From positions 1-64,000 of the forward strand of contig JAYZEN010000003.1 of assembly GCA_036337295.1 (NCBI GenBank): 64,000 nt of DNA, written 5' to 3'. The stretch comes from Ketobacter sp036337295 (GTDB lineage Bacteria > Pseudomonadota > Gammaproteobacteria > Pseudomonadales > Ketobacteraceae). The notes below the pieces were generated by a model. The model worked only from the letters and a program-made list of their open reading frames with translations. It made no database searches and was not told where the DNA came from. Shown here in pieces: positions 41,141 to 50,206 of this stretch (its first letter is position 1; each line of letters opens with the position of its first letter). The position numbers were made by a program, and so were the translations under genes.

Positions 41141-42780
41141 TGCGCTCCACTCATGCCCAGGGCTGGGTGCCCTGGCCCGACGATCTGGCACAACAATACC
41201 GTAGCGCCGGTTACTGGCGCGGTGAAACCCTGGAACAGATGCTGGCGGCCTCCGCGTGCAAGCATCCCGACCGTATCGCCCTGGTGTGTGGGCAGCAGCG
41301 CCTGACCTATCGCCAACTGCACCAACAGGTGATAACGGCCGCCGCCGGCCTGCGGCAGCGGGGCATTGGCCACCAGGACCGGGTGGTGGTGCAACTGCCC
41401 AACATCGCCGAGTTCTTCATTGCCAGCTTTGCCCTGTTCCGCCTGGGGGCGATCCCGGTGTTTGCGCTGCCTGCCCACCGCGCCACGGAGCTGACCCATT
41501 TCTGCCAGCTCACCGACGCCATCGCCTGCATCATCGTGGATCGCGACAACGGTTTCGATTACCGGGCCATGGTGCGAAACCTGCTGCCCCAGGCGCCGGC
41601 GCTGCAGGATGTCATCGTGGTGGGTGAGGCGGAGGAGTTCACGTCCTGGGACGGGATCATCAACGCCGATACCGGGTCCACTGAGCTACCCCCCTCACCG
41701 CAAGCCGGCGAAGTGGCCTTCCTGCAATTATCCGGCGGCAGCACCGGGCTGCCCAAGCTGATCCCCCGCACCCACGACGACTACCTGTACAGCGTGCGCA
41801 CCAGCGCGGAGATTTGCCAACTGTCCCCGGCTTCGGTGTACCTGTGCGCCCTGCCAGTGGCCCACAATTTTCCCCTCAGTTCCCCCGGCACGCTGGGCAC
41901 GCTCTATGCCGGCGGCTGTGTGGTGCTGGCCCGACGTCCGGCACCGGATGACTGCTTTCCCCTTATCGAGCGGGAAGGCGTGACCCTCACCGCCCTGGTG
42001 CCGCCCCTGGCCATGCTGTGGCTGGATGCGGCCCGCAAACGGCGAGAGGATCTGTCCAGCCTGCAACTGCTGCAGGTGGGCGGCGCCCGCTTCAGCGCCG
42101 AGGCTGCAGCCCGGGTCAAACCCATTCTGCGCTGCCGCCTGCAGCAGGTGTTCGGCATGGCGGAAGGGCTGGTGAACTACACCCGGCCGGAGGATGACGA
42201 CAACCTGTTGCACCACACCCAGGGCCGCCCCATGTCGGAGGCCGACGAAATCCGCGTGGTGGATGATGAAGACCGGCCAGTGCGCTGTGGTGAACCCGGC
42301 CACCTGCTGACCCGGGGGCCCTACACCATTCGCGGCTATTACCGGGCCCGGGAGCACAATCTGCGGGCGTTCACCGCCGATGGCTTCTACCGCACCGGTG
42401 ACATCGTGCGCCAACTGCCCAGCGGCCACCTGATGGTGGAGGGCCGGGCCAAGGACCAGATCAACCGCGGCGGTGACAAGATCGCAGCGGAAGAGGTGGA
42501 AAACTATCTGCTGGCCCACCCGGCGGTACACGACGCCGCCCTGGTGGCCATGCCCGATGCCTACCTGGGGGAGAAAGCCTGCGCCTTTATCATCAGCCGT
42601 GACCCCAGCCTGCGCCCCATTGAGCTGCTGCGTTTTTTGCAACGGCGCGGGGTGGCCCAGTACAAGATTCCCGATCGCATCGAGTTCATTGACGCCTTTC
42701 CCAAAACCAGTGTGGGCAAGGTGAACAAGCGGGCCCTGCGTGAGCGCATCACAGAAAAACTGGCCACTGCGTTGTCCTGA
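41140..42780 (+). CDS. entE: 2,3-dihydroxybenzoate-AMP ligase
   Basis: 546 residues. Adenylation motifs: LQLSGGSTGLPKLIPRTHDDY (characteristic of aryl-AMP ligases EntE/DhbE/VibE), ALPVAHNFPLSSPGTLG, QVFGMAEGLVNYTR, YRTGDIVRQLPSGHLMVEGR and the catalytic Lys near the end, PKTSVGKVNKR. It activates 2,3-dihydroxybenzoate and loads it on the aryl carrier domain of EntB. The preferred start is the ATG overlapping the entC stop by one base (TGATG), though the GTG just upstream is in frame. Confidence 0.94.
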   Translation: MRSTHAQGWVPWPDDLAQQYRSAGYWRGETLEQMLAASACKHPDRIALVCGQQRLTYRQLHQQVITAAAGLRQRGIGHQDRVVVQLPNIAEFFIASFALFRLGAIPVFALPAHRATELTHFCQLTDAIACIIVDRDNGFDYRAMVRNLLPQAPALQDVIVVGEAEEFTSWDGIINADTGSTELPPSPQAGEVAFLQLSGGSTGLPKLIPRTHDDYLYSVRTSAEICQLSPASVYLCALPVAHNFPLSSPGTLGTLYAGGCVVLARRPAPDDCFPLIEREGVTLTALVPPLAMLWLDAARKRREDLSSLQLLQVGGARFSAEAAARVKPILRCRLQQVFGMAEGLVNYTRPEDDDNLLHHTQGRPMSEADEIRVVDDEDRPVRCGEPGHLLTRGPYTIRGYYRAREHNLRAFTADGFYRTGDIVRQLPSGHLMVEGRAKDQINRGGDKIAAEEVENYLLAHPAVHDAALVAMPDAYLGEKACAFIISRDPSLRPIELLRFLQRRGVAQYKIPDRIEFIDAFPKTSVGKVNKRALRERITEKLATALS

Positions 42781-42853
42781 TATCTGCCTGATCTTTGCGT
42801 TGTTTTTGCCTGATTTATTGCTTGAGCTATTACGAGTTCTGCCGGAGATTGTC

Positions 42854-43729
42854 ATGAGTATTCCAAAAATTCCCGCCTATGACCTGCCTGAGCTGGAGGG
42901 GATCACCCCCAACCGGGTGGACTGGCAACCTGATCCCGCCCGCGCGGTACTGCTGATCCACGACATGCAGGATTACTTCCTGAATTTCTATGACCAGAAC
43001 GCCGCGCCGATTCCCCAGATGCTGGATAACCTGATCACCCTGCGCCACTTCTGCGCCAGCGCCGGCGTGCCGGTGGTGTACACCGCCCAGCCGCCGCAAC
43101 AGACGGCAGAGCAACGGGGCCTGCTGCAGGACTGGTGGGGTCCCGGGCTCACCGCGAAACCGGACCAGGCCGGCATCGTCGCGGACCTGGCGCCGGAAGC
43201 CCAGGACATCGTGCTCACCAAATGGCGCTACAGCGCGTTCCAGCAATCCCCACTGCGGCAGATCATGCAGGAGCAGCAGCGGGATCAACTGATCATCGGC
43301 GGCATCTATGCCCACATCGGTTGCATGACCACCGCCGTGGACGCTTTCATGCAGGACATCCAACCGTTCTTCGTGGCCGATGCGCTGGCGGACTTTTCCC
43401 AGGCCGAACATCAGATGGCGCTGAATTGGGTGGCGCAACGCTGCGGCGTGGTGCTGGACACCAATCAGGTGATCCGCCAGATCAGCCCGCCGTTACCAAT
43501 ACCGGAAAGTGAACAGGCCCTGCTGGCCTCCATCAGCCAACTGCTGGGCCTGCCCCCGGGTGATCTGCAGGCGGACGATGACCTGCTGCTGATGGGGCTG
43601 GACTCCATTCGCCTGATGAACCTGGTGGCCGGTTGGCGTTACCTGGGGCTGCCCCTGGAATTCAACGACCTGGCGGAACGCCCCACCCTGGCAGAATGGT
43701 GGGATCTGCTGCAGACCCTACGGGGATAA
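42854..43729 (+). CDS. entB: Isochorismatase with aryl carrier domain
   Basis: 291 residues. The isochorismatase part (residues 1-210) has VLLIHDMQDYFLNFY, QRGLLQDWWGPGL, VLTKWRYSAFQQSPL and GIYAHIGCMTTAVDAF. The C-terminal 75 residues are an aryl carrier domain with the phosphopantetheine Ser in LLLMGLDSIRLMNLV. It makes 2,3-dihydro-2,3-dihydroxybenzoate and also carries the activated aryl group to the NRPS. Start at the ATG preceded by CGGAG; 73 bases after entE. Confidence 0.94.
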   Translation: MSIPKIPAYDLPELEGITPNRVDWQPDPARAVLLIHDMQDYFLNFYDQNAAPIPQMLDNLITLRHFCASAGVPVVYTAQPPQQTAEQRGLLQDWWGPGLTAKPDQAGIVADLAPEAQDIVLTKWRYSAFQQSPLRQIMQEQQRDQLIIGGIYAHIGCMTTAVDAFMQDIQPFFVADALADFSQAEHQMALNWVAQRCGVVLDTNQVIRQISPPLPIPESEQALLASISQLLGLPPGDLQADDDLLLMGLDSIRLMNLVAGWRYLGLPLEFNDLAERPTLAEWWDLLQTLRG

Positions 43730-43731
43730 TC

Positions 43732-46700
43732 ATGTTGCTTTCGACCTTGCAATCACCGCCTCTGCCGATCACCCCCGCCCAGCTGGGCATCTGGCTAGGC
43801 CAGCAATTGGACCCGGATAACCCCGCCTATTGGACCGCCGAATATCTGGAGCTACAGGACACTCCATTACAGAACGCCGAGCTGGATTGCGAACGGCTGC
43901 AGCAGGCGGTACGTGCGGCAGTGCTGGAATGCGAGGCATTGCACATGCGCTTCGTGGAGCGGGACGGCACGGTCTGGCAACAGCCCGGCCCCGTACCGGA
44001 AATCTGCTGCAGGCTGCGCGCATTCGATTCGATAGACCCATCCCAACGGCGGGCGGTAGCGGAGGCCTGGATGCAGGCCCAATTGTGTATCCCGGTGGAT
44101 CTGGAACAGGGCCCGCTCTGGCACTGTCACCTGCTGCAGTTATCCCCCGGGCAGCACCTGTTGCTGTTCCAGGCCCATCATATTCTGCTGGACGGCTTCG
44201 GCTTCGCCCTGCTGCTGCGCCGCATCGCCGCGCTCTATAGCGCTGCCGGGGGGAGTACGCCTCCAGGCGCTTCCGAACGCCCATTGGCGCCCCTGCAGCC
44301 GGTGCTGGATGCCGAATGTGCCTACCCCGACAGCCCGGATTACCACCGGGACCAGGCCTTCTGGCGGGATCGGCTGCAGGACCAGCCGGCACCGGCCCGC
44401 CTGGCCCCCATGCAGCCGGTGAGCCGCGAGGTATTGCGGCATCGCCTGACCCTGCCCGCGGCCCGTCTGCAGCGTTGGCAGCAATCCGCCCAGCGCCTGC
44501 AAGCCGACTGGTTCTGCTGGCTGGCGGCCGGGGTGGCCCTGTGGTTGTACGATCAGACCGGACGCAACCAGCTCACCCTGGGGGTACCGGTCATGAACCG
44601 GCTGGGGTCTCCTGCCCTCAAAGTGCCCTGCATGCACATGAACATCGTGCCATTGCCGGTGACCCTGGATCTCCACAGCAGCCTGCGCCAGCTGGTGCAG
44701 CAGATCCAGCGCGACTGGCAGGCCTGTCGCCCCCACCTGCGTTATCGCTATGAATCCATGAAGCAGGATCTGGCCCTGGGCAGTGGCCGCCGCCTGTTCG
44801 GGCCAGTACTGAACCTGATGCCCTTCGACCGCCCCCTGCAGTTCGGTGCGGTACAGGCCAGTTCCCACCCTCTGTCCGCCGGACCGGTGGAAGATCTGGC
44901 GCTGAATATCCTGCCGCAACGGGAACAGTGTGTGATCAGCATAGAAGCCAATGCCGACGCCTATAGCCTGGCGCAACTGGAACAACACGGCCAACAGCTA
45001 CTGACGCTGCTGGATGCCCTGGCAGCGCCAAACCACCAACCCCTTTACCAGCGCATCGATCAGCAGCATCGTCGCCATACCCTATTAATGCCTGCGGAAA
45101 CTTCTGCGTTACACAGGGATGGCAGCGGCCAGAGCATTACCCAGGCCCTCTTGCAACACGCCCGCCAGCGCCCCCGGCACACCGCCATCATCAGCCCCAA
45201 CGGCCAGCGCTTGAGTTACGGGCAACTGTTACCGGAGGTGCAGTCCCTGGCGGGCATTCTGGCGGAACAGGGCATTGAACCCGGCGACCGTGTTGCCCTG
45301 TTACTGCCGCGCCGCAGCCAGACCCTGGTTGCCATGCTGGCGTGCCTGTGGGTGGGGGCGAGCTACATTCCCCTGGACCCCGCCGGACCGCGGCAGCGGG
45401 CGCAACGGATTGTGGAGCATGCGGACCCACACCTGACCCTGGTCGACGCCAGCCTGCCGGAGGATTGGCGCCGAGAGCCCTGGCTGGCGCCGCGCCGGCG
45501 CCTGGAGCTGGATCAGGCCGGAAGCGAGGTGCCACAGCCACTGCCACTGCTGAATCCATTGCCGGTAACCGCCGACCAGCCCGCGTACCTGCTTTATACC
45601 TCCGGCTCCACCGGCACCCCCAACGGGGTGGTGATCGGCCGCGGGGCCCTGGATCATTTCTGTGCGGCTGCCAGCCAGCGCTATGGCATCCACGCTGACG
45701 ACACCACCCTGCAATTCGCCCCTCTGCATTTTGATGCCAGCGTGGAAGAAATTTTCCTGACCCTCACCCAGGGGGCAACCCTGGTGTTTCGCGCCGACAG
45801 TGCACTGGATTCCATGGCGGCCTTTCTGGATCAGTGCGCTGCCCACACCATCAGTGTGCTGGATCTGCCCACCGCCTTCTGGCATGAGCTGGTGTTTGCC
45901 ATCGCCCACACCGGGCTTTCCCTGCCCCCCTGCGTGCGCATTGTCATCATCGGTGGCGAGGCGGCCTTGCCGGCTCAACTGGCCCTGTGGCAACAACAGG
46001 TGTCGCCCCAGGTACAGCTGATCAACACCTACGGCCCCACTGAAACCACGGTGGTGTGCACCAGTGCCCATCTGACCTGTGCCCATCTCACAAGTGCTCA
46101 CCTCACCGACTCCAACCTCAGCATCGGTACCCCCCTGCCGGGCCTGCAGACCGCCGTGGTGGACGCCGATGGACTGCCGGTATTGCCCGGGGAGTCCGGC
46201 GAGCTGTGCGTGCTGGGCCCCACCCTGGCCAACGGCTACTGGCAGAACCCCGCCCTCACCGCCCAGCGCTTTATTCAGCTGGACTGGCTGCCGGAAGGCC
46301 CCCGGGCCTATCGCACCGGCGATCGGGTGCTGCAGCAGGCGGATGGCAACCTGCTTTACCTGGGGCGCCAGGACGACGAACTGAAGATCAGCGGCCAGCG
46401 CATTTCCCCCACCGCCATTGAAAGCGTCATCAGTGCCCATCCCCAGGTGCGCGAATGCGCGGTGCTGGCGGTGGAAACCCCGGCCCGGGTGATCCTGGTG
46501 GCGTTCCTGACCACAGTCAACGCTGATGCCAACGCCGGTGCCAATTCCGATGGCAATACCAATGCCTGTGCCGATGCGCAACCGATTGCCGGATTCGAGG
46601 ACTGGTTGCAGCCACAACTGCTGGCCGCCGCCATGCCCGCCCAGCTGCACTGGCGCAGGGAACTGCCCCGCAACGCCAACAACAAGATCGACCGCCGCCA

Positions 46701-47826
46701 CCTGCGCCAGGCATGGCTGGACCAGAATTCGGTGCTGAACGCGGTGACAGGGGACCCGTTCAGCGCAATGGAGGCGGTCATCGCCGAGGTGTGGCAACGG
46801 ATTCTGGGAATCGCCCCCCGTGACCGCAACGCAGAGTTTTTCGCCCTGGGGGGCAAATCCCTGCAGGCCATCCAGGTGGCCAACCGCCTCAGCCAGCGCC
46901 TGCAACAGCCGGTGGCCGCTGCCATTCTGTTCCGCCACCCGCAATTGGGTGAACTGGCACAGGCCCTGGCGCAACCGGCCGACTCCATGGAAAACACCAC
47001 AGGCGAAGCGCTGCACGCGCAACCGATCGCGGATTACCCGGAGCTCGCCATCGAGCTGAAACTGCAACCCGGTTCCGGCACACCGATTTTCTGCATTCAC
47101 CCGGCGGACGGCATGAGCTGGAGTTACGCCGGGCTGGCACGACACCTGCCCGGGGTGCCGCTGATCGGCATCCAGTCCCCCGGCATGCTGCAGCAACAAC
47201 CCGCTACCTGGAACCACATGATCGACCAGTACCTGGCGTTGATCCGGTCCCGTTGGCAGGGGCCCTATCGCCTGCTGGGCTGGTCCATGGGCGGAGGCAT
47301 CGCCCAGACCCTGGCGGCCCGGCTGCAGCAACTGGGGGAGACGGTGGAGCACCTGTTTCTGCTGGATGCCTACCCCGCCGATCACTGGCGCGATGCCGAG
47401 CCGCCCCAACGCCGGGACGGCCTGCTGATGCTGCTGGACGACATCACCGACGCCAACGATGCCCAGGGTGAGCCCCGCTCCGAAACCGACCTGCTCAAGG
47501 TACTGCAGGCGCCGGGCAGCCCCCTGGCTCAATACAACACCGATCTGCTGCTACGCCTGGCGGATACCGCGCTGTATAATATGCTGCAATACCGACAGGC
47601 TGAGCATCCCCGCTTCTGCGGCGATGTGCTACTGTTCCGTGCCAGTGAACGCCGGCCGGAAGAGCCGGATTGGATCTTGTGGAATGCTTACATTCAAGGC
47701 AGGATCGAGCTGGTCAACCTGGACTGCAATCATTTTGAACTGCACAGGCCCGGGCCACTGACCAAGGTAGGCCAGACCATCGCCCGCCGCCTGCAACTGC
47801 ACAGCGAACCGGAACCCACGTCATGA
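43732..47826 (+). CDS. Single-module siderophore NRPS (C-A-PCP-TE), EntF-like
   Basis: 1364 residues. Condensation domain (1-430) with FQAHHILLDGFGFALL; adenylation domain (about 470-980) with LLYTSGSTGTPNGV, HFDASVEEIF, INTYGPTETT, YRTGDRV and NANNKIDRRHL; carrier domain with FFALGGKSLQAIQ; thioesterase (about 1110-1364) with FCIHPADG, LLGWSMGGGIAQ and CNHFELHRPG. The C domain would join the aryl group from EntB to one amino acid, and the TE release or cyclise it. The pocket residues readable by eye start D-A-E, not the D-V-W of serine-specific EntF, which hints at a basic amino acid; this is tentative. Odd: a triple SAHLT-type tandem repeat (46063-46107) and an Asn/Ala/Asp-rich stretch (46516-46578) inside the A domain. 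Start two bases after entB. Confidence 0.93.
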   Translation: MLLSTLQSPPLPITPAQLGIWLGQQLDPDNPAYWTAEYLELQDTPLQNAELDCERLQQAVRAAVLECEALHMRFVERDGTVWQQPGPVPEICCRLRAFDSIDPSQRRAVAEAWMQAQLCIPVDLEQGPLWHCHLLQLSPGQHLLLFQAHHILLDGFGFALLLRRIAALYSAAGGSTPPGASERPLAPLQPVLDAECAYPDSPDYHRDQAFWRDRLQDQPAPARLAPMQPVSREVLRHRLTLPAARLQRWQQSAQRLQADWFCWLAAGVALWLYDQTGRNQLTLGVPVMNRLGSPALKVPCMHMNIVPLPVTLDLHSSLRQLVQQIQRDWQACRPHLRYRYESMKQDLALGSGRRLFGPVLNLMPFDRPLQFGAVQASSHPLSAGPVEDLALNILPQREQCVISIEANADAYSLAQLEQHGQQLLTLLDALAAPNHQPLYQRIDQQHRRHTLLMPAETSALHRDGSGQSITQALLQHARQRPRHTAIISPNGQRLSYGQLLPEVQSLAGILAEQGIEPGDRVALLLPRRSQTLVAMLACLWVGASYIPLDPAGPRQRAQRIVEHADPHLTLVDASLPEDWRREPWLAPRRRLELDQAGSEVPQPLPLLNPLPVTADQPAYLLYTSGSTGTPNGVVIGRGALDHFCAAASQRYGIHADDTTLQFAPLHFDASVEEIFLTLTQGATLVFRADSALDSMAAFLDQCAAHTISVLDLPTAFWHELVFAIAHTGLSLPPCVRIVIIGGEAALPAQLALWQQQVSPQVQLINTYGPTETTVVCTSAHLTCAHLTSAHLTDSNLSIGTPLPGLQTAVVDADGLPVLPGESGELCVLGPTLANGYWQNPALTAQRFIQLDWLPEGPRAYRTGDRVLQQADGNLLYLGRQDDELKISGQRISPTAIESVISAHPQVRECAVLAVETPARVILVAFLTTVNADANAGANSDGNTNACADAQPIAGFEDWLQPQLLAAAMPAQLHWRRELPRNANNKIDRRHLRQAWLDQNSVLNAVTGDPFSAMEAVIAEVWQRILGIAPRDRNAEFFALGGKSLQAIQVANRLSQRLQQPVAAAILFRHPQLGELAQALAQPADSMENTTGEALHAQPIADYPELAIELKLQPGSGTPIFCIHPADGMSWSYAGLARHLPGVPLIGIQSPGMLQQQPATWNHMIDQYLALIRSRWQGPYRLLGWSMGGGIAQTLAARLQQLGETVEHLFLLDAYPADHWRDAEPPQRRDGLLMLLDDITDANDAQGEPRSETDLLKVLQAPGSPLAQYNTDLLLRLADTALYNMLQYRQAEHPRFCGDVLLFRASERRPEEPDWILWNAYIQGRIELVNLDCNHFELHRPGPLTKVGQTIARRLQLHSEPEPTS

Positions 47827-48653
47827 CTGAAGCCACACCCCGCCGCACGCCACCGCGCCTGCTCAGGGTCAAACACACCCGCCTGCTGAGCCCCGGCCTC
47901 AAGCGCGTGACCCTGGCCGGGGACGCCCTGGCCGGGTTTCCATCCGACAGCGACGGTGCCCACATCAAGCTGATGTTCCCCCAGCCACACCAGACCGATC
48001 CGGTGTTGCCCACCCTGGGCCCCAGCGGCCCGGTGTGGCCACCGGATCACGAACGCCCCATTGTGCGCACCTACAGTGTCAGCCGTTACCACGCCGACAC
48101 CGGCGAGTTGGAGGTGGATTTTGTGTTGCATGGGGACAATGGCCCCGGTTCCCGCTGGGCGCAGCACGCCGCCCCCGGTGACGCCATAGGCGTAGCCGGC
48201 CCCGGCGGCCCGGATCGGGTCAAACCGGCCGCCGACTGGTATCTGCTGGTGGCCGATCCCAGCGCCTATGCCGCCCTGGCCGCCGCCCTCGGCGCACTGC
48301 CGGACAACGCCCGCGGCTATGCCCTGATGGAAGTGGCTAGCGCCGACGAGATTGTGCCCCTGCAGGCTCCACCGGGGGTGACGGTACACTGGTTGATGCG
48401 GGGCTCCAAGCTGCCCGGTGCCAGCACCTTGCTGCTGGACAAAGTGGTATCGCTGCCCTGGCTGGCTGGCACCCCGTCGGTGATGGTGGCCGGGGAAAAC
48501 AGTCAGGTGGTGGCGATTCGCGACTACGTGTTGCAGGAAAAACAACTGCCCAAAAAGATGCTCTATGCCGTGCCCTATTGGAAAGACCAGCACGACGAGG
48601 AAAGCTATCACGCGGAACGCCACCGCATCATGGATGAACTGGATGAGCAATAG
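47823..48653 (+). CDS. Siderophore-interacting protein (ViuB-like ferric reductase)
   Basis: 276 residues. FAD-binding part with RTYSVSRYHADTGELEVDFVLHGDNGPGSRWA, the signature of the ViuB/YqjH family, then the SIP C-terminal domain with WYLLVADPSAYAAL, VMVAGENSQVVAIRDYV and a terminal AVPYWKDQHDEESYH. It reduces ferric catecholates and so frees iron inside the cell, an alternative to a Fes-type esterase, which is not seen here. Its start overlaps the NRPS stop by four bases. Confidence 0.92.
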   Translation: MTEATPRRTPPRLLRVKHTRLLSPGLKRVTLAGDALAGFPSDSDGAHIKLMFPQPHQTDPVLPTLGPSGPVWPPDHERPIVRTYSVSRYHADTGELEVDFVLHGDNGPGSRWAQHAAPGDAIGVAGPGGPDRVKPAADWYLLVADPSAYAALAAALGALPDNARGYALMEVASADEIVPLQAPPGVTVHWLMRGSKLPGASTLLLDKVVSLPWLAGTPSVMVAGENSQVVAIRDYVLQEKQLPKKMLYAVPYWKDQHDEESYHAERHRIMDELDEQ

Positions 48654-49434
48654 CCCCGTGGAATCGACAACTCAGGTGGTCATGATCAGTGGCGCCGCAC
48701 GCGGTATCGGCGCGGCGGTGGCCCGCACCTTCGCAGCCCTGGGACATCCCCTGGCCTTGCTGGACTGCCAGCCGGACGTTACCCAACTGGCCCGCGCGCT
48801 GGCGGCCACGTATTCCGTGAAGACCCTGGGCCTGATTCTGGACGTCAGTGACCGGAGCACTGTGGAACAGGCCGTCACCCGGGTGGAGGATGAACTGGGT
48901 GAATTGCATACCCTGGTGAACGTAGCCGGTATTCTGCGCCTGGGCTCCCTGCTGGAGATGGCCGCCGAGGACTGGGACCGCACCCAGGCGGTCAACAGCA
49001 CCGGCGTGTTCAACCTCAGCACCAGCGTGGCGCGACGCCTGGTGACCCGGCGCCGGGGCTGCATCATCACCGTGGGCTCCAACGCCGCCACCACCGCCCG
49101 TACCCAGATGGGTGCCTACGCCGCCTCCAAGGCTGCCAGCCACCAGTTCACCCGCTGCCTGGGCCTGGAGCTGGCACCCTACGGAATCCGCTGCAACATC
49201 GTCTCACCGGGTTCCACCGACACCGACATGCAACGGCAATTGTGGACCTCCGATGAAGTGCCTGCCGGGGTATTGCAGGGTTCCCCGGAGCAGTTTCGCC
49301 TGGGGATTCCCCTGCAGCGCATCGCCTCCCCCGAGGACATCGCCAACGCCGTGCGCTTTCTGGCCAGCGACGAGGCCCGCCACATCACCCTGCATGATCT
49401 AAGGGTGGACGGCGGCGCTACCCTGGATGCCTGA
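48643..49434 (+). CDS. entA: 2,3-dihydro-2,3-dihydroxybenzoate dehydrogenase
   Basis: 263 residues, SDR fold: VVMISGAARGIGAAVART (nucleotide binding), LVNVAGILRLG, the catalytic Ser in ITVGSNAATTARTQM and YAASKAASHQF, and the DHBD-specific segment GIRCNIVSPGSTDTDMQRQLW with a terminal LHDLRVDGGATLDA. It oxidises the dihydrodiol to 2,3-dihydroxybenzoate. It overlaps the ViuB-like gene by 11 bases at the start and the convergent ATPase gene by 17 bases at the end. Confidence 0.93.
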   Translation: MSNSPVESTTQVVMISGAARGIGAAVARTFAALGHPLALLDCQPDVTQLARALAATYSVKTLGLILDVSDRSTVEQAVTRVEDELGELHTLVNVAGILRLGSLLEMAAEDWDRTQAVNSTGVFNLSTSVARRLVTRRRGCIITVGSNAATTARTQMGAYAASKAASHQFTRCLGLELAPYGIRCNIVSPGSTDTDMQRQLWTSDEVPAGVLQGSPEQFRLGIPLQRIASPEDIANAVRFLASDEARHITLHDLRVDGGATLDA

Positions 49435-50206
49435 TGGCATTCAGCACCTGCACCCGCGGATAGCCCATGGGGCCGATCTCCACCTGGGCCTCCACCTTGA
49501 ACACCCGGGCGATGTTGGCGGGGTTCAGCACCTCGGCCACCGGCCCGGCGGCCACCACCCGGCCCTGTTCCAGCATCACCAGCTGGGTACAGTAACGGGC
49601 GGCCAGATCCAGATCGTGTAACGCGGCAATGGCAATGCCCTGCTGCGCCTGCACCCGCTCCTGCACCAGATCCAGAACCACCATGCGCCAGTGCAGATCC
49701 AGCGCCGAGGTGGGCTCATCCAGCAGCATCAGTTGCGGATCACGGATCAGCGCCAGCGCCAGGCCCACCAGTTGCCGCTTGCCCCCGGACAGGGAGTACA
49801 AAGGCGCCATGGCCCGTTCCGCCAGCCCCAGGCGCGCCAGCAGGGCTTCGATGCGCTGGGTGAGCGCCTGATCACTGAGGGTGACGCCCAACGCACGGGC
49901 CGCGCTCCACAACAGCTCAAACGGGCGCAGGGCGGATTCCTGGGGCGGTGTCTGTGGCATGAAGCCCACCCCGGCCAACCAGTGGCGGGCGCGGTGGCGT
50001 TGCAGCTCCTGGCCGGCAAACCGGATCGCACCACCGCGGAAATCCTGCTGGCCTGCCAGGGTGCGCATCAGGGTGGACTTACCGGCGGCATTGGCACCCA
50101 ATAAACCCAGCACATCCCCTGACTGCAATGGTGGCAGATCCACCTCGAACAAGCGCTGGGTACGGCCGTAAAAGACGTTGATGTTGTTGACTTCGAACAC
50201 ACTCAT
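49418..50206 (-). CDS. Ferric-siderophore ABC transporter ATPase (FepC/FecE type)
   Basis: 262 residues. Walker A GLLGANAAGKSTLMR, Q-loop GFMPQT, signature YSLSGGKRQLVGLALAL, Walker B LMLLDEPTSALD, H-loop AALHDLDLAARYC. It powers uptake of the ferric siderophore across the inner membrane. Start (ATG at 50206) overlaps the permease stop by four bases; the frame is open further upstream but that part is permease antisense-free out-of-frame sequence. Last gene of the receptor-binding protein-permease-ATPase unit. Confidence 0.93.
   Translation of the reverse strand: MSVFEVNNINVFYGRTQRLFEVDLPPLQSGDVLGLLGANAAGKSTLMRTLAGQQDFRGGAIRFAGQELQRHRARHWLAGVGFMPQTPPQESALRPFELLWSAARALGVTLSDQALTQRIEALLARLGLAERAMAPLYSLSGGKRQLVGLALALIRDPQLMLLDEPTSALDLHWRMVVLDLVQERVQAQQGIAIAALHDLDLAARYCTQLVMLEQGRVVAAGPVAEVLNPANIARVFKVEAQVEIGPMGYPRVQVLNAIRHPG

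Noticed and set aside
45301..47532. 743-codon open frame antisense to the NRPS
   Set aside because: Shadow of the NRPS; Gly/Gln/His-rich and without domains.
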